Shown piece by piece: positions 34,571-43,301 of a stretch of DNA of 64,000 nt. Numbering within the stretch: position 1 is the stretch's first letter; each line of letters begins with the position of its first letter. Origin of the DNA: Methylobacterium longum (GTDB lineage Bacteria; Pseudomonadota; Alphaproteobacteria; Rhizobiales; Beijerinckiaceae); NCBI RefSeq assembly GCF_022179385.1, contig NZ_BPQS01000015.1:60886-124885 (forward strand), in the 5' to 3' direction. The position numbers and the translations under genes were made by a program. Below the pieces are notes generated by a model. That model was not told where the DNA came from, ran no database searches, and saw only the letters and a program-made list of their open reading frames with translations.

Positions 34571-35782
34571 TCAGGCGAAGGTCTTCCGGGGATCGAAGGC
34601 GTCGCGCACCGCCTCGCCGGCGAAGACCAGCAGGCTCAGCATTACGGCGATGACCAGGAAGCCGGTGAGACCGAGCCACGGCGCGGTCAGGTTGTCCTTG
34701 CCCTGCGCCAGGAGTTCCCCGAGCGACGGCGAGCCCGGCGGCAGGCCGAAGCCCAGGAAGTCGAGCGAGGTCAGCGTGGTGATCGAGCCGTTCAGGATGA
34801 ACGGCAGGAAGGTCAGCGTCGCCACCATCGCGTTCGGCAGCAGGTGGACGGTCATGATGCGGATATTCGACAGGCCCAGGGCCCGCGCGGCCCGGACATA
34901 TTCGAAGTTCCGCGCCCGCAGGAACTCGGCGCGCACGACGCTCACCAGCGAGACCCACGAGAACAGCAGCATGATGCCGAGCAGCACGAAGAAGCCCGGG
35001 GCGATGAAGGCCGAGATGATGATGATCAGGTAGAGGGTCGGAATACCGCCCCAGACCTCGATGAAGCGCTGGAAGGCGAGATCGACCCAGCCGCCGAAAT
35101 AGCCCTGCACGGCCCCCGCCACCACGCCGATCACCGAGGAGACGGCGGCTAGGATCAGGCCGAACAGCACCGAGATGCGGAAGCCGTAGATCACCCGCGC
35201 CAGCACGTCCCGGGTGGTGTTGTCGGTGCCGAGCCAGTGCTGGGGAAGATCCGCGCACGTCGTGCCGCCGAGCTTCTCCGCCACGGGCCGGCACTGCGCG
35301 TCCGACAGCATCCAGGTCGGCGGCGACGGCGAGGGGGTCGGCAGGTCCTCGTTGATCGTGTCGTAGGAGAACCGGATCGGCGGCCAGAGCGCCCAGCCGT
35401 TCTCGGCGATCTCCCTGCGGATCTCGGGCGACCGGTAATCGGTCACGGCCAGGAAGCCGCCGAACTTCTCCTCCGGATAATCAACCAGGACGGGCACCAG
35501 CCACTCGCCCTTGTACGACATGAGGATCGGCCGGTCGTTGGCGATGAACTCGGCGAACAGGCTGGCGATGAACAGCCCGGCGAAGATCAGGAACGACGCG
35601 TAGCCGAGGCGGTTGCGACGGAAATTGTCGAGCCGGCGCCGGTTGAGCGGCGACAGCCCGCTGCGGCCGGTCGGAGCGAGGGGCGGAGGTGCCCCTTCGT
35701 CCGGACGCAGCACGAGCGGTTGGGCACCGGGCATCGGCGCCGGCACGACCTCGCTCTCGCCGGGACGCGCGACCTCGTTCAT
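34571..35782 (-). CDS. ABC transporter permease, YejE-type (oligopeptide/microcin C)
   Basis: A 403-residue inner-membrane permease. After a ~50-residue Pro-rich N-terminus come RRRLDNFRRNRLGYASFLIFAGLFIASLFAEFIANDRPI (first helix), a large periplasmic loop with the YejE signature DYRSPEIRREIAENGWALWPPIRFSYDTIN, then the binding-protein-dependent domain HWLGTDNTTRDVLARVIYGFRISVLFGLILAAVSSVIGVVAGAVQGYFGGWVD and the EAA loop (RNFEYVRAARALGLSN). YejABEF imports peptides and microcin C. Its partners YejA, YejB and YejF are not adjacent, so this is an orphan subunit here. Start ATG 35782 follows ggagg. Confidence 0.9.
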   Translation of the reverse strand: MNEVARPGESEVVPAPMPGAQPLVLRPDEGAPPPLAPTGRSGLSPLNRRRLDNFRRNRLGYASFLIFAGLFIASLFAEFIANDRPILMSYKGEWLVPVLVDYPEEKFGGFLAVTDYRSPEIRREIAENGWALWPPIRFSYDTINEDLPTPSPSPPTWMLSDAQCRPVAEKLGGTTCADLPQHWLGTDNTTRDVLARVIYGFRISVLFGLILAAVSSVIGVVAGAVQGYFGGWVDLAFQRFIEVWGGIPTLYLIIIISAFIAPGFFVLLGIMLLFSWVSLVSVVRAEFLRARNFEYVRAARALGLSNIRIMTVHLLPNAMVATLTFLPFILNGSITTLTSLDFLGFGLPPGSPSLGELLAQGKDNLTAPWLGLTGFLVIAVMLSLLVFAGEAVRDAFDPRKTFA

Positions 35783-36018
35783 GGCTGATGCCTCCGCGGC
35801 GGTCCCGCGACGCCACAGCCCCCCGTACGGGCCGCGCCGTTGCCGCATCGGGGCCGGGTCGATCGGGACCTGCTTCCGCGCATCTGCCCCTCTCTGCCGA
35901 CGAGAGTGGCCCCCGAGGGGCGGGGGGCGACGGCGCGGAGAGACGCGCGATCCCGCATGAGGGCCGCGCCCCGTCCGGAAGCGGGGGTCCCCCCTCCCGC
36001 ACTCCGCCGACACAGGGG

Positions 36019-36043
36019 CTCCTCTCCCCCGCACGGAGGAGAG
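36019..36043. repeat. GC-rich palindromic element
   Basis: CTCCTC (36019-36024) pairs with GAGGAG (36036-36041), with further pyrimidine/purine mirror symmetry around it. It lies in the 286-bp gap between the DUF4112 gene and the permease gene on the same strand. Similar pyrimidine-to-purine hairpins occur at 40089 and 46803. Confidence 0.45.
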
Positions 36044-36068
36044 GGAGCGGGAGCGGCGCCGACGGCCT

Positions 36069-36563
36069 TCAGCCGTCGATCCGGGTGGCGGTGCCCTCGA
36101 TCTCGCTCGGGCGCAGGCCGCCGCTGCGCTCCATCCAGCGGCGCAGCAGGCCGACGTTGCGGCGGTTGGCCTTGAAGGCGGCGTCGAACAGGTCGCCGGC
36201 CACCGGCACCGCGCCGATCAGGCCGTCGAACGCGACGTTGAGCCCCATCCGCGCCAGCAGCCAGCGGGGGGCGCCGAGGCGCTTGGCCTCGTAGACGATG
36301 AAGGACGAGATCACCATGCCGGCGACGTCGCCGATCACCGGCACGAGTCCGATCAGCGCGTCGAAGCCGACGCGCCGGTTGAGGCCCGGGATGACGAAGG
36401 CCGTGTCCATCAGGTGGGCCAGCGTTTCCAGGCGGGCGAGGCTCGCCTCGCGGCTGAGATCCGCCGACAGGAAGGGCGGCCGGCCGCCGGAGCGGGCCTC
36501 GCCGCCGGACATGGTCTCGGCACGGGAGAAGCGCCCGGCCTGGGGAGCCTGGGTGAAGTCCAT
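36069..36563 (-). CDS. DUF4112 domain membrane protein
   Basis: A 164-residue protein with the DUF4112 pattern: LARLETLAHLMDTAFVIPGLNRRVGFDALIGLVPVIGDVAGMVISSFIVYEAKRLGAPRWLLARMGLNVAFDGLIGAVPVAGDLFDAAFKANRRNVGLLRRWM. Two short hydrophobic hairpins centred on GLVPVIGD and GAVPVAGD repeat each other, suggesting an internal duplication embedded in the membrane. The function of the family is unknown. ATG 36563 was chosen; ATG 36587 would add eight residues. It is 78 bp downstream of the aminotransferase gene on the same strand. Confidence 0.88.
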   Translation of the reverse strand: MDFTQAPQAGRFSRAETMSGGEARSGGRPPFLSADLSREASLARLETLAHLMDTAFVIPGLNRRVGFDALIGLVPVIGDVAGMVISSFIVYEAKRLGAPRWLLARMGLNVAFDGLIGAVPVAGDLFDAAFKANRRNVGLLRRWMERSGGLRPSEIEGTATRIDG

Positions 36564-36641
36564 GGTCGGGATCCGTCGGGAAGCCATCGTCCACAACGAT
36601 GTGGTCCCCCGATCGGATCCCCGCAAGGACGGCCGCCCCCC

Positions 36642-37796
36642 TCACGCCGGCCCCCCGCTGAGCCCGCGCATGCGGTCGAGCGCCGCATCCAGGGTGGCGT
36701 CCTCCTTGGCGAAGCAGAGCCGGACGAGGTTGGACACCGAGGCGTCCGGGTAGAAGGCGCTCACCGGGATCGCCGCGACGCCGTGACGGGTGACCAGCGC
36801 CTCGCAGAACGCCGCGTCGTCGGCGTAGCCGAGACCCGCGATGTCGATGTTGAGGAACCACGTGGCCTGCGCCGGCAGCACCGTGAAGCCGAGGCCGCGC
36901 AGGCCGTCCGCCAGCCGGTCGCGGGATCGGGCGTAGCCCGTCCGCATGGCCTCGAACCACGGGGTCGGCTTGCCCAGCCCGTAGGCCACCGCCTCTTGGA
37001 GGTTGGGCGGCGTAGTGAAGGTGAGGAACTGGTGCGCCTTGGCGAGGCCGCGCATCAGCCGGGCATCCGCCATCACGAACCCGACTTTCCAGCCGGTGAG
37101 CGAGAAGATCTTGCCGGCGGAGCCGATCTTGACGGTCCGCTCCCGCATCCCGGGCAGCGCCATGAGCGGCCGGTGGCGGGCGCCGTCGAACACCACGTGC
37201 TCCCAGACCTCGTCGCAGAGCGCGATGACGTCGAAGCGTCGGCAGTAGCGGGCGAGCACATCGAGGTCGGCGGGGTCGATCAGGGTCGCGCTGGGGTTCA
37301 GGGGGTTGTTCAGCACCACGACCCGGGTGCGCCCCCCGAAGGCCTCCGCCAGCGCGGCCTCGTCGAGGCGGAAGGCCGGCGGCTGCAGCGCCACGATCCG
37401 CGGCACGCCGCCGGCCCGCCGGACCAGCGGCAGGTAGGCGTCGTACATGGGCGCGAACAGCACGACCTCGTCGCCGGGCTCGATCAGCGCCAGGAGCGCA
37501 CCGGCGATCGCCTCGGTGGCGCCGGACGTCACCATCACCTCGGTCTCGGGATCGAGGGTCAGTCCCTGATGCTGCCCGTAATGCGCCGCCACCGCCTCCC
37601 GCAGGGCCGGCAGACCCATCATCGGGGGATACTGGTTCCAGCCGTCGCGGAGCGCCCGGGCTCCGCACGCGCGCACGTCCTCGGGGCCGGGATCGTCCGG
37701 GAAGCCCTGGCCAAGATTGATCGCGCCGTGGACCTGCGCCAGCCGCGACATGGTCTCGAACACCGTCGTCGGCAGTGCGGCGAAAACGGGATTCAT
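36642..37796 (-). CDS. PLP-dependent class I/II aminotransferase
   Basis: A 384-residue fold-type I aminotransferase. Evidence: INLGQGFPDDPGPEDV at the N-terminus (the GQGFP signature of kynurenine/methionine aminotransferases), VMVTSGATEAIAGAL, LNNPLNPSATLID, ALCDEVWEHVVFDG, the PLP lysine in KIGSAGKIFSLTGWKVGF, and the substrate arginine near NLVRLCFAKED. It most resembles YbdL/kynurenine-oxoglutarate transaminases, which use methionine, glutamine or aromatic amino acids. Exact substrate is not determinable. A 15-bp tandem repeat begins 35 bp upstream of its start. Confidence 0.92.
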   Translation of the reverse strand: MNPVFAALPTTVFETMSRLAQVHGAINLGQGFPDDPGPEDVRACGARALRDGWNQYPPMMGLPALREAVAAHYGQHQGLTLDPETEVMVTSGATEAIAGALLALIEPGDEVVLFAPMYDAYLPLVRRAGGVPRIVALQPPAFRLDEAALAEAFGGRTRVVVLNNPLNPSATLIDPADLDVLARYCRRFDVIALCDEVWEHVVFDGARHRPLMALPGMRERTVKIGSAGKIFSLTGWKVGFVMADARLMRGLAKAHQFLTFTTPPNLQEAVAYGLGKPTPWFEAMRTGYARSRDRLADGLRGLGFTVLPAQATWFLNIDIAGLGYADDAAFCEALVTRHGVAAIPVSAFYPDASVSNLVRLCFAKEDATLDAALDRMRGLSGGPA

Positions 37797-37830
37797 GCGG
37801 CGCTGAACGGGGCGCCGGACCGCGAGGGTC

Positions 37831-37890
37831 TCGACATGGCGGGGCTCGACATGGCGGGGCTCGAAATGGCGGGGCTCGAAGCGTCAGGTC
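37831..37890. repeat. 15-bp tandem repeat upstream of the aminotransferase gene
   Basis: TCGACATGGCGGGGC occurs twice exactly (37831-37845, 37846-37860), a third time with one change (37861-37875), and a fourth, more diverged unit follows (37876-37890). The period is a multiple of three, so on the plus strand it would read as an AGLDM-type pentapeptide repeat, but no ribosome site or plausible gene surrounds it. It lies in the leader or promoter of the minus-strand aminotransferase gene. Confidence 0.8.
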
Positions 37891-37987
37891 TCGGCATCAC
37901 CGGCCTGTAGCATGAGCGCCGCGCGTTGCGGAATGTGCGGCGCCGCACAGAGCCCGATCCCCGCGTGCCGCGGGCGACTGACGAATG

Positions 37988-38015
37988 TTGACATTCATCA
38001 CTCGTATCGTAGGTT
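37988..38015 (+). promoter_or_regulatory. Sigma70-like promoter of the small-RNA candidate
   Basis: A perfect -35 hexamer TTGACA (37988-37993), a 16-base spacer and a weak -10 TAGGTT (38010-38015). The spacer is A/T-richer than the surroundings. The predicted start of transcription, about 38021-38023, coincides with the first base of the long stem of the structured element downstream. Confidence 0.5.
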
Positions 38016-38021
38016 TCGGTC

Positions 38022-38132
38022 ACGGCCGGAGCGGTGCTCTCGACGGCGGGGCTTCGCCCCCTCGCTCCGTCAGCGGGATGCCGCTCCGGTCGTCACGAAG
38101 GGCCATCGACTTGCGGGTCGGTGGCCCTTTCG
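38022..38132 (+). ncRNA. Candidate structured small RNA
   Basis: About 110 nt with strong, nested secondary structure and no coding frame. A 12-bp stem (CGGCCGGAGCGG at 38023-38034 with CCGCTCCGGTCG at 38081-38092, one G-U) encloses a 5-bp stem (GACGG 38042-38046, CCGTC 38067-38071) that itself encloses GGGGC-TTC-GCCCC (38048-38060). A second hairpin with a 13-bp stem (38098-38130) ends in TTTCGT and looks like a terminator. AGCGG/CCGCT (38072-38085) offers an alternative pairing, so the molecule might switch. It sits in an 850-bp gene-poor gap behind a TTGACA promoter. No known RNA family was recognised. Confidence 0.52.
38098..38130 (+). terminator. Terminator hairpin of the small-RNA candidate
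   Basis: AAGGGCCA (38098-38105), T, CGAC pair with GTCG, G, TGGCCCTT (38122-38129), giving a 13-bp stem with one T-G wobble and a 6-nt loop, followed by TCGT. No protein-coding gene ends nearby on either strand, so its most natural role is to end a stand-alone RNA. Confidence 0.6.
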
Positions 38133-38185
38133 TCATGTCCGGATCCGGCCGTTCCGATCGTCGGGTCGGCGCCTTCGGACCCGAC

Positions 38186-38374
38186 ATGCGGACGACATCG
38201 CGCGGCTTCATCGGCTGCCTGTTCCTGGCACTTCTGACCGGCCTCCTCGGAATCGGCCTGCGACACGCCGTAGCGGTCACCCCGGTGGATGTTGCCTTCC
38301 GGGCGGTGCTGCGCGCCTACGCGGCGCCGGAGCCGTCCGGCACCAGCAACACGGGTGAAACGTCGCCGCCCTAG
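38186..38374 (+). CDS. Possible small membrane or secreted peptide
   Basis: A 62-residue frame beginning MRTTSRGFIGCLFLALLTGLLGIGLRH, a signal-anchor-like N-terminus, followed by a polar tail ending SNTGETSPP. It begins 54 bp after the small-RNA hairpin. The ribosome site is weak and codon bias is not decisive, so it may be spurious. Nothing similar is recognised. Confidence 0.3.
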   Translation: MRTTSRGFIGCLFLALLTGLLGIGLRHAVAVTPVDVAFRAVLRAYAAPEPSGTSNTGETSPP

Positions 38375-38650
38375 TGACGGCGCATTGGGCGGGCACCGCT
38401 GGATCCGCACATCCACGCCGCCCGGTGAACACGTCGCCGCGGTCAGGAGCCGTTCGGGGTCCGGACAGCTTTATGGGCGTACCCTCCCGCGTGCGGGATG
38501 GAAGCCGGCATTCCCCTGGGATGGCGGCTTCAACGCGGGTCTCCGGGGTGCGGCAGGACGCGGCGCAGCGGGGGCTGGAATGGGGGCTTGGACAGCGAGG
38601 GATAGGGTGCCGACGGTCGCGCAGGCGGCCGTCCTGTGCTCTAGTCAGGC
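38375..38650. promoter_or_regulatory. Upstream region of the efflux operon
   Basis: 276 bases before the mdtA-like gene. They must contain the operon promoter. No regulator gene (for example TetR type) is adjacent and no clear operator or promoter box was found by eye. Confidence 0.35.
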
Positions 38651-40069
38651 ATGAACGAGAGTTCACCGATCCGGACCGACACGGCCCGCGCCTATCAGCC
38701 CGGCGAGGCGCCCGTGCGCGACGTCCGCCGGCGGCGGTTCCGGCCGATCCGCTGGCTCGTGATCCTGGTGCTGCTCGCCGCTGCTGGGGCGATCGGCCAT
38801 CGCTGGTACGAGGCCCGTACCGACAAGGGCGCGGAGCCAGCGACCGCGCACCGGACCGGAGGCCGCGGCGGCCGGCACGGCGGCATGGACATGCCGCAGG
38901 CGGTGGGCATCGCGTCCATCACGTCCGGCGACATGCCGGTGGTGCTCCAGGGACTCGGCACGGTGACGCCGCTCGCCACCGTGACGGTGAAGTCGCAGAT
39001 CAGCGGCTACCTCACGCAGGTGCAGTTCCGGGAAGGCCAGATGGTCAAGGCGGGCGACGAGCTCGCCCGCATCGATCCCCGCCCCTACGAGGCGCTGCTC
39101 GCCCAGTACCAGGGCCAGCTCGCCCGCGATCAGGCGCTGCTGCAGAACTCGAAGCTCGACCTGCAGCGCTACCAGATGCTGAACCGGCAGGACTCGATCT
39201 CGAAGCAGAACGTCGACACGCAGGGCGCCCTCGTGAAGCAGAACGAGGGCACGGTCGCGGCCGACCAAGCGCTCGTCGACCAGCAGAAGCTCAACATCGC
39301 CTACACGCACATCATCGCGCCGGTGGAGGGGCGGGTCGGCCTGCGGCAGGTCGATCAGGGCAACTACATCTCGGCCGCCTCCACGGCGATCGTTGTGGTG
39401 ACCCAGCTCCATCCGATCTCGGTGCTCTTCACCTTGCCGGAGGACGACGTGTCGCGGGTGATGCGGCAGGTGCGGGCGGGCGCGAAGCTCACCGTGCGGG
39501 CCTACGACCGGGGCGACGCCCACGAGATCGCCACCGGCCGGCTCGACACCGTCGACAACCAGATCGACACGACCACCGGCACGGTGAAGCTGCGCGCCCT
39601 GTTCGACAACGCCGACGAGGAGCTGTTCCCGAACCAGTTCGTCAACGCCAAGCTCACCGTCGACACGGTGCGGGCCGCGACGCTGGTGCCGAATTCCAGC
39701 CTGCTCCAGGGCACGCCCGGCACCTACGTCTACCTGATGGATGGGGACAGCAAGGTCACGGTCCGGCCGATCAAGACCGGCGAGACCGACGGGACCCACA
39801 CCGTGGTGGTCTCCGGCCTGAACCCGGGCGACCGCGTCGTCACGGACGGCACCGACCGGCTGAAGGACGGGGCGCCGGTCCGGATCACCGAGGGCGCGCA
39901 GGCGGCCGCGGGGGACGGTAAGGGAGACGGCAAGGGAGACGGAAAGCCCGCGGCGGCGAAGCCGGACGGCACGGGGGACGTGAAGTCCGGCGCGCCGGCC
40001 GAGGCCGCGGCGGATTCACAAGGGGCAGCGGAGGGCGGTCGTCGGCACCGGCGCCGTCAGGCGCAGTGA
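38651..40069 (+). CDS. mdtA: RND efflux periplasmic adaptor (MdtA-like)
   Basis: A 472-residue membrane-fusion protein linking an RND pump to its outer-membrane channel. The N-terminus has one membrane anchor ([25 protein letters not shown], residues 30-54), followed by the lipoyl half-motifs ([37 protein letters not shown] and [22 protein letters not shown]), an alpha-hairpin of coiled coil ([24 protein letters not shown]) and the beta-barrel domain. The C-terminal ~60 residues are low-complexity ([20 protein letters not shown]...) and end in a basic tail ([11 protein letters not shown]), an extension beyond E. coli MdtA. First gene of the four-gene pump operon. Confidence 0.93.
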   Translation: MNESSPIRTDTARAYQPGEAPVRDVRRRRFRPIRWLVILVLLAAAGAIGHRWYEARTDKGAEPATAHRTGGRGGRHGGMDMPQAVGIASITSGDMPVVLQGLGTVTPLATVTVKSQISGYLTQVQFREGQMVKAGDELARIDPRPYEALLAQYQGQLARDQALLQNSKLDLQRYQMLNRQDSISKQNVDTQGALVKQNEGTVAADQALVDQQKLNIAYTHIIAPVEGRVGLRQVDQGNYISAASTAIVVVTQLHPISVLFTLPEDDVSRVMRQVRAGAKLTVRAYDRGDAHEIATGRLDTVDNQIDTTTGTVKLRALFDNADEELFPNQFVNAKLTVDTVRAATLVPNSSLLQGTPGTYVYLMDGDSKVTVRPIKTGETDGTHTVVVSGLNPGDRVVTDGTDRLKDGAPVRITEGAQAAAGDGKGDGKGDGKPAAAKPDGTGDVKSGAPAEAAADSQGAAEGGRRHRRRQAQ

Positions 40070-40088
40070 GTTCGGGGTTTGCGCAACG

Positions 40089-40113
40089 CCCTCCCCCGCC
40101 TTGCGCGGGAGGG
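40089..40113. repeat. GC-rich palindromic element between mdtA and mdtB
   Basis: CCCTCCC (40089-40095) pairs with GGGAGGG (40107-40113), followed by a conserved-looking tail (GTGGCCCGCGAAGGCGG). The same CCCTCCC...GGGAGGG motif with a similar tail occurs at 46803-46823. In the intercistronic space it may set the stability or ratio of mdtA to mdtB mRNA. Confidence 0.55.
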
Positions 40114-40175
40114 TGGCCCGCGAAGGCGGTCGGGAGCGGGGAACCCGGATCCCGGAGGGGAGGGGGGGTGTTGCC

Positions 40176-43100
40176 ATGAACCCGTCCCGCCTCTTCATCC
40201 TCCGCCCGGTGGCCACGACGCTCTTGATGCTGGCGATCCTGATCGTCGGCGGCGTGTCGTACCTGAACCTGCCGGTCTCGGCGCTGCCGGCCGTCGATTA
40301 CCCGACCATCCAGGTCCAGACCTTCTATCCCGGCGCCAGCCCCGAGGTGATGACCTCTTCGGTCACCGCGCCGCTGGAGCGGCAGTTCGGGCAGCTCGCC
40401 AACCTCAACCAGATGACCTCGCAATCCTCCGCGGGCGCGTCGGTCATCACCCTGCAGTTCAGCCTGGACCTGCCGCTGGACATCGCCGAGCAGCAGGTCC
40501 AGGCGGCGATCAACGCCGCCGGCAACCTGCTGCCCTCGGACCTGCCGGCGCCCCCGATCTACGCCAAGGTCAACCCGGCCGACGCGCCGGTCCTGACGCT
40601 GGCGCTGACCTCCAAGACTCTGCCGCTCACCCAGGTGCGGGATCTGGCGGAGTCGCGCCTCGCCCAGAAGATCAGCCAGGTGGCGGGCGTCGGCCTCGTG
40701 AGCATCTCGGGCGGGCAGCGCCCGGCCGTGCGGGTGCGGTTCAACGCGCGGGCGCTCGCCGCCTACGGGCTCAACATCGACGACCTGCGCACCACCATCA
40801 CCAACCTCAACGTCAACACGCCGAAGGGCACGATCGACGGGCCGAAGCAGTCCTACGCGATCAACGCCAACGACCAGATCCGCGACCCCAAGGCCTACAA
40901 TGCGGCGATCATCGCCTACCGCAACGGCGCCCCGGTGATGCTCTCGGAGGTGGCTGACGTGGTCGAGGGGCCAGAGAACACCAAGCTCGGCGCCTGGGCC
41001 GACGCGACGCCGGCGGTGATCCTCAACATCCAGCGCCAGCCGGGCGCCAACGTCATCGCCACGGTCGACAAGATCAAATCCCTGCTGCCCCAGCTCCAGG
41101 CGAGCCTGCCGGCCGCCGTGGCGGTGGCGCCGCTCACCGACCGCACCACCACGATCCGCGCCTCCGTGGAGGACGTGCAGTTCGAGCTCGGCCTCGCCAT
41201 CGCCCTGGTGGTGCTGGTGATCTTCCTGTTCCTGCGCAGCCTGTCGGCGACCCTGATCCCGAGCCTGTCGGTCCCCCTGTCGCTGGTCGGCGCCCTGTCG
41301 GTGATGGACCTCTACGGCTTCTCCCTCGACAACCTGTCGCTGATGGCGCTGACCATCGCTACCGGCTTCGTGGTCGACGACGCCATCGTGGTGATCGAGA
41401 ACATCGCCCGCCACGTGGAGGCCGGCGACTCGCCGCTGGAGGCGGCGCTCAAGGGCTCCCGCGAGATCGGCTTCACCATCATCTCGCTCACCGTCTCGCT
41501 GATCGCCGTGCTGATCCCGCTCCTGTTCATGGGCGACGTGGTCGGGCGTCTGTTCCACGAATTCGCCATCACGCTGGCGGCGACCATCATCATCTCGGCG
41601 GTGGTGTCGCTGACGCTGGTGCCGATGCTGTGCGCGCGGCTCCTGAAGCACGTGCCCGAGGCCGGGCGCCGCCGCCGGGAGGGCGTCCTCGCCCGCCTCG
41701 GCCGGCGCGCCGTCGACGGCACCATCGAATCCTACGGCCGCTCCCTTCGGGTCGTCCTGAACCACCAGGGCCTGACGCTGCTGGTGGCTCTGGGAACGCT
41801 CGGGCTCACGATCTACCTGTTCGCGGTGATCCCGAAGGGGTTCTTCCCCGTGCAGGACACGGGCGTGATCCAGGGCATCACCCAGGCCGACCAGTCGGTC
41901 TCCTACGGCGCCATGGCCGAGCGCCAGCAGCGGATGGCGGAGATCGTCCTCAGGGATCCGGACGTGGCCAGCCTGTCCTCGTTCATCGGGGTCGACGGCC
42001 AGAACGTCACGCTCAATTCCGGCCGGATGCTGATCAACCTGAAGCCCCGGGAAGCGCGCACGGCCTCGGCCAGCGCGATCATCCGGCGGATCTCGGCGGC
42101 CGCCGCCAATCAGCCCGGCATGCGGCTCTACATGCAGCCGGTCCAGGACCTGACCATCGACACCGCGGTCTCGGCGACCCAGTACCAGGTGATCCTCGAG
42201 AGCCCGAACATCGCCGATTTCGAGACCTGGGTGCCGCGCTTCACCGAGGCCTTGGCGAAGTCGCCCGTGGTCATGGACGTGGCGAGCGACCACCAGGGCG
42301 AGGGGCTCGCCGCCTACGTGACCATCGACCGGCCCACGGCCGGCCGCTACGGCATCACCCCGGCCACGATCGACAACGCCCTCTACGACGCCTTCGGCCA
42401 GCGGATCATCTCGACGATCTTCACCCAGTCGAACCAGTACCGGGTGATCCTGGAGGCCGACCCGAAGCTGCACACGACCCTGCGCAGCCTCGATTCGATC
42501 TACCTGCCCTCCTCCACGGCGACCAACGGGCAGGTGCCGCTCTCCGCGGTGGCGCGGATCAGCGAGCGGCGGGCGCCGCTGCTGATCTCGCATCTCGGCC
42601 AGTTCCCGGCCACCACCGTGTCGTTCAACCTCGCGCCCGGCGCGGCCCTGGGCCAGGCCGTGGAGGCGATCGACGGGGTGCGGGCCACGATCGGGCTGCC
42701 GCCCTCGTTCCGAGTGGTGCCGCAGGGCTCGGTCTTCGCGTTCCAGTCGGCGCTCGGCAACGAGCTGTTCCTGGTGCTCGCGGCGATCGTCACCGTCTAC
42801 ATCGTGCTGGGCGTGCTCTACGAGAGCTTCATCCACCCGATCACGATCCTCTCCACCCTGCCGTCGGCGGGGATCGGGGCGCTCCTCGGCCTGATGCTGT
42901 TCGGCCTGTCGCTCGACATCATCGCGGTGATCGGCATCGTGCTGCTGATCGGCATCGTGAAGAAGAACGCGATCATGATGATCGACTTCGCGCTCCAGGC
43001 GGAGCGCGAGGACGGGCTTGAGCCGCGGGAGGCGATCTTCCAGGCCTGCCTGCTGCGCTTCCGGCCGATCCTGATGACGACCCTGGCGGCGCTGTTCGCC

Positions 43101-43301
43101 GCGGTGCCGCTGATCCTCGGCACCGGCGTTGGCTCGGAACTGCGTCAGCCGCTCGGCATCTGCATCGCGGGCGGCCTGATCGTCAGCCAGGTGCTGACGC
43201 TGTTCACGACGCCGGTGATCTACCTGGCCTTCGACCGGCTGGAGCGGCGGATCGCGGGGCGGCGGGGGCCGGAACTCGCGAGCGGCGAGGCGCTGCCGTG
43301 A
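40176..43301 (+). CDS. mdtB: RND efflux pump subunit (MdtB-like)
   Basis: A 1041-residue inner-membrane proton-driven pump of the HAE1 RND family with twelve helices. It starts [45 protein letters not shown], typical of MdtB. The RND repeats are evident: periplasmic loops with [26 protein letters not shown], the helix-4 acidic pair [57 protein letters not shown] and, near the C-terminus, [24 protein letters not shown] 40176 has a strong purine-rich ribosome site. The end overlaps the next gene by GTGA. MdtBC act as a heteromultimer exporting bile salts and novobiocin in E. coli; substrates here are unknown. Confidence 0.95.
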   Translation: MNPSRLFILRPVATTLLMLAILIVGGVSYLNLPVSALPAVDYPTIQVQTFYPGASPEVMTSSVTAPLERQFGQLANLNQMTSQSSAGASVITLQFSLDLPLDIAEQQVQAAINAAGNLLPSDLPAPPIYAKVNPADAPVLTLALTSKTLPLTQVRDLAESRLAQKISQVAGVGLVSISGGQRPAVRVRFNARALAAYGLNIDDLRTTITNLNVNTPKGTIDGPKQSYAINANDQIRDPKAYNAAIIAYRNGAPVMLSEVADVVEGPENTKLGAWADATPAVILNIQRQPGANVIATVDKIKSLLPQLQASLPAAVAVAPLTDRTTTIRASVEDVQFELGLAIALVVLVIFLFLRSLSATLIPSLSVPLSLVGALSVMDLYGFSLDNLSLMALTIATGFVVDDAIVVIENIARHVEAGDSPLEAALKGSREIGFTIISLTVSLIAVLIPLLFMGDVVGRLFHEFAITLAATIIISAVVSLTLVPMLCARLLKHVPEAGRRRREGVLARLGRRAVDGTIESYGRSLRVVLNHQGLTLLVALGTLGLTIYLFAVIPKGFFPVQDTGVIQGITQADQSVSYGAMAERQQRMAEIVLRDPDVASLSSFIGVDGQNVTLNSGRMLINLKPREARTASASAIIRRISAAAANQPGMRLYMQPVQDLTIDTAVSATQYQVILESPNIADFETWVPRFTEALAKSPVVMDVASDHQGEGLAAYVTIDRPTAGRYGITPATIDNALYDAFGQRIISTIFTQSNQYRVILEADPKLHTTLRSLDSIYLPSSTATNGQVPLSAVARISERRAPLLISHLGQFPATTVSFNLAPGAALGQAVEAIDGVRATIGLPPSFRVVPQGSVFAFQSALGNELFLVLAAIVTVYIVLGVLYESFIHPITILSTLPSAGIGALLGLMLFGLSLDIIAVIGIVLLIGIVKKNAIMMIDFALQAEREDGLEPREAIFQACLLRFRPILMTTLAALFAAVPLILGTGVGSELRQPLGICIAGGLIVSQVLTLFTTPVIYLAFDRLERRIAGRRGPELASGEALP

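Noticed and set aside
34348..34653. Fragment of a transposase or other mobile-element gene
   Set aside because: The translated sequence shows no recognisable DDE or HTH motif and overlaps the end of the permease gene antisense; only the inverted repeat nearby is reported.
37831..37910. Pentapeptide-repeat protein on the plus strand (AGLDM units)
   Set aside because: The units exist only because of a short 15-bp tandem repeat; the frame upstream is antisense to the aminotransferase gene and there is no ribosome site.
38098..38130. tRNA-like element
   Set aside because: The hairpin lacks a cloverleaf, T-arm GTTCGA sequence and acceptor end; it fits a terminator better.
39885..42836. A 983-codon minus-strand open frame opposite mdtA/mdtB, and a similar one at 43220-45565 opposite mdtC
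   Set aside because: Antisense to well-supported RND pump genes, His/Arg/Asp-rich without domains; shadows of codon bias.
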